The position numbers were made by a program, and so were the translations under genes. A DNA stretch of 10,923 nt from JBBQRS01 sp038214535 (GTDB taxonomy: Bacteria; Chloroflexota; Anaerolineae; CG2-30-64-16): positions 1 to 10,923 of the forward strand of contig JBBQRS010000138.1 in assembly GCA_038214535.1 (NCBI GenBank). The letters run 5' to 3'. This document shows positions 5,432 to 10,923 of the stretch, piece by piece. Position 1 is the first letter of the stretch; the number at the start of each line of letters is the position of its first letter. The notes beneath the pieces are model-generated. The model worked only from the letters and a program-made list of their open reading frames with translations, ran no database searches and was not told the DNA's origin.

Positions 5432-7819
5432 ATGAGCATCGAGTTACAGATCCAATCGTCTATACTTGGAGCCATCACCGCTCGCGCGGTGCAGGCGCGC
5501 CTTTGGTCTACCTGCTTCGCCCCTATCACCTCAGTTTACATTGACCACGTTGATGTGGCAGCCACACCGGTCGAGTTGATCGCGGCGAACGCTGCGGTTC
5601 GCCTCCGCGTCCCGCTCGACGTGTTCGTCGTGCGTCGAGAGGACGTTCTGACAGCGCCAAACGGGTTGCCAACAGGAGCCACTGTGCCGGCTGGCGCCGT
5701 GGTCGTCATCCTCGAAATGACCGCGACTGGCGCAGTCGTGTCGTTGCGATGCGTAGACGCCGACCTGGGCCAGCTGGGCGCAATGTTGGGACCCAACGCG
5801 CCAGCGGCGAAGAATGCCATCTGCCAGGCTGTCGGTTCACCGATGACATCGGATCTCACGAATGCACTGAAACAGATGGGAGTGCCTGTACCCAGCTCAT
5901 CGCGAGTCGAACTCAATGCCGGTATCGTCTCGATCCGATTCTCGCCTTCTGGCAACGCTGTTGGACACTTGTTTCCTGGTCAGGAGTGGGGCTTATTTCT
6001 CGACAGCGCATCTGTGGAGCAACTCGCCGTATCGAAGGTACCAAAAGCTCTCATAACGCATATCAGTTCGCTGACTATCGACGCGCACTGGCGGCCCGCG
6101 GGCAGTACACCCCATGTTGATCTCGATTACGCGGGCAAAGCGCCCCAGGTCCCCGACCCGTTCTCCGGGGATATCGACGGGACGCTTGGTTGCGACTTCT
6201 CGCTCACACCTACGTTCACCAAATTGCTGCGCACGACGGTGCACTGGTCACTTCATATTAACCTCGGTGACCTGGTGCCGGGATTCATTGACAACATGGT
6301 CGAGGATGTGGTTGAAAGGTTCATGGACCCGACAAAGTTCGGGGGGACGCCCATCGGCGACCATGCCTTTACCATCGACAGTGTCCTGCCAGAAATATCG
6401 TTTGGTGGGGCTAAGCTCGGTTACGCCAGCGCTATTGCCTCCCCAGAGGGTATGACGATTGGTGGAGTTGTGCGCTTGCCACTCGATTTTGGCAAAGACA
6501 CGCTTCAAACGTCGGTTAATCATTTCGAGCTGCCCTATCGTCTGGAGCGCTGCCGCCTCTTGGCCAAGTCCGGCAGCGGTGCGCCGAGCAAGACAGTGTC
6601 GCTTAGTGAGGTGACCACAAAAGGTAGTGTATGGCTCGAAAACCTTGGTGCGTACTGCGATGTCGAGATCGTGTCGCCGGGAAACTGGATTACGCCATAC
6701 ATTACTCGTCCGAATGACTTTCCCGAAATCAGGATCGTCATTCCGTCCGCGGTGGCACTCGGGATCACCCAGCCAGTACGCCTCATCGTGCGCACTGCTC
6801 GAGGCGTTCGGCTTGTCGATTTGGGTACACCTCCTCCTGTCACATTCGACGCCAACGGCAATGTGTCCAACGCGGTGGTCAACTACATTGATGACTGTTT
6901 GTACCTCACTGAAGAGTACGGCCTCGGCTGGTTCTTGGATCAGACTGAGATCAACCCGCCGCTAGAACATCCCGACTGGGCGACTTATCTCGACAGGCAA
7001 GGCGGTATCGAGGTTCAACTCATGACTCTATTTGAGCTTGAGCCGGGCGAATTGATTCAGTTCCGGTCTGGCGACCATTCCGTGGATGTCACGGCGGATC
7101 GCAACGGTCGAGCCCTGGTGCCTGTATTGCTGTCGGTCGCGCACGATCAGGAGCAGGCAAGTCTCATCCGGTTAAATCGGCGCAGTATCGCCGGTCACTA
7201 CACCGTGCAGACATCAATCTTCGAGAGCCAAGCGAGCCTCCCGGCGGGAAGACAGCATCGTTTGGAATCTACGATTGATGGTACGGCGGTGTTGACGACC
7301 GCGTTCGAAAATCACTTCGACGTACACGAAATCGGATTACTTGGCGCGCCGATACTATTGAGGCGTGAAAAGGCCCGAACAATGGAAACTAGCCGCGATG
7401 TGGCGCAAGCTGAGATTAGTCCTTTGGACGCGTCAATGAAGACGAAGGATATGGTTCAGCGCGAGTCTTACAGCGTGATTGATTCTCAAACACGACCATC
7501 CGATGAGGAGAGAACACTCGATCCTCAACCACTACCTCCAAACGAAGTAGTTACTCCCGTGTGCAATCCGATGCTCGAACAAAGGTTGAATCTCCCCGGC
7601 ATTAAATCGCTCATCGCTGTGCCCGGCTTTGCGGAAGCGCCTATCGCGCTCGCCGCAATGGCGGACGGCTCCATCCTGGTTCTCGATCTTGGCGAAGATG
7701 GAGCTGCACGAGTGGCCGGTACCTTCACAGGCCCCATAGGCGTTATTGACGTGTCCGGCAACTGGGCCATCGCTGGAGACACTGATCGTGTCTCCATCTT
7801 TCGGCTGACCCAAGGTTGA
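5432..7819 (+). CDS. Large protein of unknown function with a DPQPLPP motif
   Basis: This 795-residue protein has no signal peptide and no clear membrane segment. I do not recognise its family. Residues 1-200 are strand-like and rich in V, A and L. Residues about 205-370 alternate hydrophobic and polar residues and include a helical stretch, NLGDLVPGFIDNMVEDVVERF (278-297 core). This loosely recalls tubular lipid-binding (TULIP-like) folds, a weak guess. Residues 430-640 again look beta-rich. A polar linker (about 645-695) leads to LDPQPLPPNE (696-705). The last 75 residues (SLIAVPGF...GSILVLDL...WAIAGDTDRVSIFRL) resemble one or two beta-propeller blades. Third codon positions seem less GC-biased than in the transporter gene, hinting at transfer. 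The leader carries copy B of the duplication. The next gene shares the proline motif. Confidence 0.8.
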   Translation: MSIELQIQSSILGAITARAVQARLWSTCFAPITSVYIDHVDVAATPVELIAANAAVRLRVPLDVFVVRREDVLTAPNGLPTGATVPAGAVVVILEMTATGAVVSLRCVDADLGQLGAMLGPNAPAAKNAICQAVGSPMTSDLTNALKQMGVPVPSSSRVELNAGIVSIRFSPSGNAVGHLFPGQEWGLFLDSASVEQLAVSKVPKALITHISSLTIDAHWRPAGSTPHVDLDYAGKAPQVPDPFSGDIDGTLGCDFSLTPTFTKLLRTTVHWSLHINLGDLVPGFIDNMVEDVVERFMDPTKFGGTPIGDHAFTIDSVLPEISFGGAKLGYASAIASPEGMTIGGVVRLPLDFGKDTLQTSVNHFELPYRLERCRLLAKSGSGAPSKTVSLSEVTTKGSVWLENLGAYCDVEIVSPGNWITPYITRPNDFPEIRIVIPSAVALGITQPVRLIVRTARGVRLVDLGTPPPVTFDANGNVSNAVVNYIDDCLYLTEEYGLGWFLDQTEINPPLEHPDWATYLDRQGGIEVQLMTLFELEPGELIQFRSGDHSVDVTADRNGRALVPVLLSVAHDQEQASLIRLNRRSIAGHYTVQTSIFESQASLPAGRQHRLESTIDGTAVLTTAFENHFDVHEIGLLGAPILLRREKARTMETSRDVAQAEISPLDASMKTKDMVQRESYSVIDSQTRPSDEERTLDPQPLPPNEVVTPVCNPMLEQRLNLPGIKSLIAVPGFAEAPIALAAMADGSILVLDLGEDGAARVAGTFTGPIGVIDVSGNWAIAGDTDRVSIFRLTQG

Positions 7820-7945
7820 ATGCGACTAAAACGATGGCAGCCAACGTAGAACGACATGTTGAGCATTCTTATGGAGGAACGCGAACATCGCCCCAGAACA
7901 ATCCCTTGAACTGTTGACACTGCAGGTACGTTTTTTGATTTCAAC

Positions 7946-7951
7946 AAGGAG
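7946..7951 (+). promoter_or_regulatory. Ribosome binding site of the NPQPLPP protein
   Basis: AAGGAG ends 8 nt before the ATG at 7960. It overlaps the alternative GTG at 7951, which is therefore rejected as a start. Confidence 0.7.
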
Positions 7952-7959
7952 TGATAGAA

Positions 7960-8700
7960 ATGAGTACCGGACAAACAGAATCGCAGTCGTTGAGTATCAG
8001 CCAGGAACAACTGATGGCCCTGGTCCGCGCCATGACCGGCGGAAGCGGGGGACGCGAGGATGACGAGCATCCATTGCCGCCAGGACCCTGGGACCCGATT
8101 ATCCGACAATCATTGGAGCGAATGAACCGCTATGGTCCGCATTCGGAGTCTTGGAGGGACTTGGAGCGGGCAGCCTTTGGGGACCGCGTTTCCCTGCGGA
8201 GGGCACAGTCGCTTTTCGGCCCGTCACCAGAACCCTGGAAGCTGGTCTTGGCCAGTATACTCGCGAGGCACCCCGAAATCTGGGACGCCATCGGCGGCGG
8301 CCACAGTCTGGGCGAGGAGGTTGCGCTTAATCCGCAGCCGCTCCCGCCGCGCTTCGCTTTTCTGGCATCGCTGGTGCAAACGCTGATTAGCCGCGCCGAG
8401 TTGCTTCAAGAGATTGCCGACGCGACGCAGCGCGAGGGTGAGCAGCAGGGCATCATCATTGTCAGCGGGTACGTCAGCCGGTTTATTGATGATTTCTGCG
8501 GGAATGGTTTCAGGTTCAAGTACCCGTTCCCCGGACCGCGCCCGCATTGGTTCGATGGTGAACTCAATGGACTCGACCTGCTGGTGATGGCGACACAGTT
8601 CGACCAGGCGGCAAATGAAACCTACAGCCCGGAGTTGCGTCAGAGTCTGGTGGATGCCAGCGCAAAACTCGCGGAAGCGGGCCTGTCGAAGATGCAGTAG
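7960..8700 (+). CDS. Protein of unknown function with an LNPQPLPP motif
   Basis: This 246-residue protein has no signal peptide or membrane segment. The N-terminus (1-38) is polar and low-complexity, followed by HPLPPGPWDPIIRQSLERM. The core carries EEVALNPQPLPPRFAFLASL (119-138), a motif I recall from many unassigned bacterial proteins. Helical segments follow (about 132-160 and 204-243). A short block, IIIVSGYVSRFIDDFCGNGF (165-184) and FPGPRPHW, may hold the functional centre. No catalytic signature is recognised. It lies 140 nt after the 795-residue gene on the same strand. The two share the (N/D)PQPLPP motif, so a joint role is plausible though not shown. Confidence 0.82.
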   Translation: MSTGQTESQSLSISQEQLMALVRAMTGGSGGREDDEHPLPPGPWDPIIRQSLERMNRYGPHSESWRDLERAAFGDRVSLRRAQSLFGPSPEPWKLVLASILARHPEIWDAIGGGHSLGEEVALNPQPLPPRFAFLASLVQTLISRAELLQEIADATQREGEQQGIIIVSGYVSRFIDDFCGNGFRFKYPFPGPRPHWFDGELNGLDLLVMATQFDQAANETYSPELRQSLVDASAKLAEAGLSKMQ

Positions 8701-8765
8701 GTCCCAATCGGAATTGGATGCAAATCCAAGACACAAAGATCACCCATGAACGGGGTAATCGTAGC

Positions 8766-9018
8766 ATGCCACTCTATATGGATATTCACGAACACGTGGA
8801 AGGGCTGACGGCTGAAGCGGTCGCCGGCGCCCACGCGCAAAGACCTGGAGACCCAGGCGAAGTACGGCGTGAAATACCTGAATTACTGGTACGATGTAGA
8901 CACTGGCAAAGTCTTCTGCCTGAGTGAGGCGCCGAGCAAAGAAGCGACCATTGCTGTGCATCGTGAAGCCCATGGCCTGCTACCTGACCAGATTATCGAG
9001 GTCAGTGAAGGCGCGTAG
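8766..9018 (+). pseudogene. DUF4242 (SCO4226-like) small protein, broken by a +1 frameshift
   Basis: The frame from ATG 8766 reads MPLYMDIHEHVEGLTAEAVA then GAHA. One extra C at about 8838 then shifts it, and the shifted frame stops at 8925-8927. Skipping that base restores KDLETQAKYGVKYLNYWYDV (from 8839), FCLSEAPSKEATIAVHREAH and GLLPDQIIEVSEGA to TAG at 9016-9018. The repaired product is 83 residues and closely follows DUF4242 proteins. One member, Streptomyces SCO4226, is a nickel-binding dimeric alpha/beta protein. The typical YGV-x-Y, FCL-x-EAP and VHREAHG motifs are all kept, so damage is recent, or it is a sequencing error, or recoding occurs at GCGCAAAG. The Shine-Dalgarno is weak (GGGG near 8752-8755). 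Confidence 0.8.
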
Positions 9019-9024
9019 CGCTAT

Positions 9025-9068
9025 AGCTCATTGTCCCTGATAGCTCAGGCTATCAGGGACAATGAGCT
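9025..9068. repeat. Perfect 20-bp inverted repeat with a 4-nt loop
   Basis: AGCTCATTGTCCCTGATAGC (9025-9044), loop TCAG, and the exact reverse complement (9049-9068). It starts 6 nt after the DUF4242 stop and ends 48 nt before the LGFP gene start. No T-run follows on either strand, so it is not a classic rho-independent terminator. The lack of any mismatch over 20 bp suggests a recent or actively maintained element, for example a hairpin recognised by a protein, a transcription barrier or a mobile palindrome. Confidence 0.9.
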
Positions 9069-9116
9069 TCCGGTAAACAAAAAACGCAGTCTATAGCAAC
9101 CAAGAGAGGACAAAAC

Positions 9117-9632
9117 ATGAGCGCTATTGATGACAAATATGCCGCCCTGGGTGGCCCTGGCGGGTTCCTGGGCCACCCAATAGACGCGGGCGCGGGAACC
9201 GCAGAAATGAACACGGCTGATGGTCGCGGACGCGTTCGGGACTTCGAGCATGGTTCCATATATTGGAGCCCTCAAACGGGGGCCTGGGAAGTACATGGTG
9301 AGATCCGAGTCAAATGGGCACACTTGGGTGGAGAGCGCGGCTTTCTGGGTTTTCCGCTCACAGACGAGTCAGGCGCCCCAGACGGTCACGGCCGCTACAG
9401 TCACTTCGGGGGCGGCTCCATCTATTGGACGCCCGAAACCGGGGCCCATGAGGTACACGGGGCCATACGTGCGAAGTGGGCCGAAATGGGGTGGGAACGC
9501 AGTCGCCTGAGGTATCCCACTAGCGATGAGCGGGCGACTTCTGACGGCCGGGGACGCTACAGCGAATTCCAGGGCGGAGCTATCTTCTGGACTCCGGAAG
9601 GCGGGACACGCGTGAGTGTGCCGATTGATTAG
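9117..9632 (+). CDS. LGFP-repeat protein with three repeats
   Basis: This 171-residue protein is built of three repeats of about 52 residues (roughly 5-59, 60-113 and 114-167). Each follows the plan I-x-x-K-(Y/W)-x-x-(L/M)-G-x-x-x-x-x-L-x-(F/H/Y)-P, then DG-x-GRY-x-x-F-x-x-G-(S/A)-I-(Y/F)-W, then a turn and H-x-V-HG-like end. This is the LGFP pattern (KWAHLGGERGFLGFPLTDES; SIYWTPETGAHEVHG). LGFP repeats are usually found on secreted cell-wall or hydrolase proteins and are thought to bind the envelope. Here there is no signal peptide or catalytic domain, so location and role are open. GAGAGGA at 9104-9110, 6 nt before the ATG, supports the start. The downstream gene is convergent. A weak hairpin (CGGTAC 9653-9658 / GTACCG 9669-9674) lies between them. 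Confidence 0.88.
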   Translation: MSAIDDKYAALGGPGGFLGHPIDAGAGTAEMNTADGRGRVRDFEHGSIYWSPQTGAWEVHGEIRVKWAHLGGERGFLGFPLTDESGAPDGHGRYSHFGGGSIYWTPETGAHEVHGAIRAKWAEMGWERSRLRYPTSDERATSDGRGRYSEFQGGAIFWTPEGGTRVSVPID

Positions 9633-9719
9633 CAGCAACATTTTGGGGCTGCCGGTACGCGCAAACCAGTACCGAAACAGACAACCTTCCTGCCAGGCTG
9701 AGCGGTGTTTTGGTTGGCT

Positions 9720-10592
9720 TCAAACAGCGCCCAGCGCGGCTGACAGCCCGGCCACATCGTTCGTGGTGATGCGGTCTACGCCGGCGACGGTGAGGCGGCG
9801 GGCCAGGTTGACGTGGTGCGGCTGGTCGGGGTCGAGGGTCCACGCGGCGACCTCGACGTCGCGGGCGTGGAGCCAGGCGATCCAGTCGAAGCCGTCATCG
9901 AGGGCGCGCGCCAATAGCGGCGCCCGGATGTACCAGACCCCAGCGACGGGAACTTGCGCCCACAACGCCTCGGCGCGCGCCTCCAGATAGGCGGGCGTCG
10001 GCCCCCAGCGCCACAACGCCAACGGGTGATCGTCGGAGTAGCCGTGCAGGCTCACCCGGACGGGCGGCAACCCCTCCGCCGTGCCGGGCCATTTGAGGTC
10101 GAAGTAGTAGAGCGGGTCGAAGCCGAGCGGCAAGGCGGGGTCCAGCCGGTGCAGGGCGCGGATGGCCCAATCGGCGGGGCTGCTGACGCGCACGCGGTCG
10201 CGGACGGGGGCGAGCATCTCCGCCAGCCATCCCAGCGGCACGCCATCCAGCGGGGTACGCACCTTCAGGTCGAACTGGAGCTCACGCACGTCGCTGCCCG
10301 ATAACTGCTCCAGCGCGTCGCTGAGCAGGCCCAGCGGCTCGGTGGTGAGCACGTCGCCGCGGCGATAGTGCAACCGGCGCGCGGCCTCACGCGTGGCTCC
10401 CTGCACCGGCCCCTCCCCTTCGGAGAAGTCCTCCAGCATCCGGTCGTGGGCCAGCAGATAACCGTCGGATAGTGGAGTTATGTCAACTTCAATCATCTGC
10501 GCCCCGGCAGCGATGCACGCGCGGAGCGCGGCGGGCGAGCCGGATGGATGGTCGCCGCCGCAGTTGGCGGCGTGATGGATTAACTGCGGCAT
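9720..10592 (-). CDS. Glycerophosphodiester phosphodiesterase family protein (GDPD-like)
   Basis: This 290-residue protein fits the GDPD TIM barrel: N-terminal IHHAANCG (residues 5-12), metal-binding IEVDITP (34-40), LLAHDRML (46-53) with the second catalytic His, LQFDLK (105-110) on the next strand, and the late strands VEVAAWTLDPD and GVDRITTND. GDPDs hydrolyse glycerophosphodiesters to glycerol 3-phosphate and an alcohol. The usual HRG start motif is HHA here and the strand acid is Asp rather than Glu, so it may be a divergent subgroup. There is no signal peptide, so it should act in the cytoplasm. The ATG at 10592-10590 has GGAGG (10605-10601) 8 nt upstream. The palindromic repeat array begins directly upstream of that site, so its promoter must lie within or beyond the array. 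Confidence 0.85.
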   Translation of the reverse strand: MPQLIHHAANCGGDHPSGSPAALRACIAAGAQMIEVDITPLSDGYLLAHDRMLEDFSEGEGPVQGATREAARRLHYRRGDVLTTEPLGLLSDALEQLSGSDVRELQFDLKVRTPLDGVPLGWLAEMLAPVRDRVRVSSPADWAIRALHRLDPALPLGFDPLYYFDLKWPGTAEGLPPVRVSLHGYSDDHPLALWRWGPTPAYLEARAEALWAQVPVAGVWYIRAPLLARALDDGFDWIAWLHARDVEVAAWTLDPDQPHHVNLARRLTVAGVDRITTNDVAGLSAALGAV

Positions 10593-10605
10593 GGGAAATA
10601 CCTCC

Positions 10606-10923
10606 GAGCGGCTAAAGCCGCGACTACGAAGAATGTCATGCGATCTCGTCTCTGTAGTCGTGGCGGGCGACTGACGTCGCGACTACGAAGAGGGTCATGC
10701 GATCTCGTCTTTGTAGTCGCGGCTTCAGCCGCTCCGGGCGTCAAATGCGGCGGCTAAAGCCGCGACTGCGAAGAGGGTCATGCGATCTCGTCTTTGTAGT
10801 CGCGGCTTCAGCCGCTCTGGGCGTCAAATGCGGCGGCTAAAGCCGCGACTGCGAAGAGGGTCATGCGATCTCGTCTTTGTAGTCGCGGCTTCAGCCGCTC
10901 TGGGCGTCAAATGCGGCGGCTGA
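10606..10923. repeat. Tandem array of 83-bp palindromic repeat units
   Basis: At least four units lie upstream of the GDPD gene, and a fifth begins at the window edge. The last units repeat with a period of exactly 83 bp (the same word starts at 10741, 10824 and 10907); the first interval is only 59 bp. Each unit is a 25-nt imperfect palindrome, for example 10750-10774 against 10791-10815 (AGCCGCGACT / AGTCGCGGCT), around a conserved 16-nt loop, GGGTCATGCGATCTCG. The arms contain nested GCGGCT/AGCCGC palindromes. In the first two units the arms are diverged (10667-10680 carries GCGACTGACGTCGC), but that segment is itself palindromic. I recall similar GCGGCT-AGCCGC elements in other environmental bacteria. 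The array continues past the window. Confidence 0.9.

Noticed and set aside
7871..7902. Mini-frame starting ATGGAGGAACGCGAACATCG
   Set aside because: It codes for only about a dozen residues, has no ribosome binding site and no resemblance to known leader peptides.
7914..7942. TTGACA at 7914-7919 as a promoter for the NPQPLPP gene
   Set aside because: The -35 box is perfect, but the hexamer 17 nt downstream (GATTTC) is a poor -10, so it is not reported as a feature.
9025..9068. Insertion sequence or attC site
   Set aside because: There is no transposase or integrase gene, no target-site duplication that I can see, and no attC core-site pattern.
9653..9674. Terminator between the convergent LGFP and GDPD genes
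   Set aside because: The stem is only 6 bp with a 10-nt loop and no T-run, too weak to call.
10606..10923. CRISPR array
   Set aside because: The units are 83-bp near-identical palindromes with no unique spacers and no cas genes nearby, so this is an intergenic palindromic repeat array.

Overview
The window is GC-rich bacterial DNA. It has short intergenic gaps, several kinds of intergenic palindromic repeat, a PAS/HisKA_3 sensor kinase with a NarL-type regulator, and small DUF4242, tautomerase and LGFP-type proteins. The protein styles and the two repeat families resemble Chloroflexota (Anaerolineae-like) genomes. That assignment is an inference from memory; no rRNA or other decisive marker is present.

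Layout. (i) 1-149, minus: N-terminal part of a DeoR-type repressor, with a recognisable promoter and an overlapping inverted repeat at 211-251. (ii) 370-2710, plus: a winged-helix protein of the AlkZ/HTH_42 type, then a PucC-type (BCD family) MFS transporter. Each is followed immediately after its stop codon by a copy of the same palindromic repeat. (iii) 2795-4547, plus: an overlapping two-component pair, a PAS histidine kinase and a NarL/LuxR response regulator. The regulator frame is interrupted by TAG 19 codons before its natural end. (iv) 4476-5317: the last codons of the regulator and the following non-coding block (copy A) occur again about 640 bp downstream (copy B). The tautomerase gene lies between them. 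(v) 5432-9632, plus: an accessory block. It holds a 795-residue protein of unknown function, a 246-residue protein sharing an L(N/D)PQPLPP motif with it, a frameshifted DUF4242 gene, a perfect 20-bp hairpin and a three-repeat LGFP protein. (vi) 9720-10592, minus: a glycerophosphodiester phosphodiesterase-like gene, convergent with the LGFP gene. An array of 83-bp palindromic repeats lies upstream and runs to the window end.

How the parts may work together. The kinase and regulator overlap and are almost certainly co-expressed. The duplicated non-coding block lies upstream of the tautomerase gene and again upstream of the 795-residue gene, so it is a candidate shared promoter or regulator target. 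The shared proline-rich motif suggests that the 795- and 246-residue proteins belong to one functional module. This module is the best candidate for something undescribed, but its function cannot be read from the sequence. Two genes, the response regulator and DUF4242, look recently damaged unless the differences are sequencing errors or recoding.
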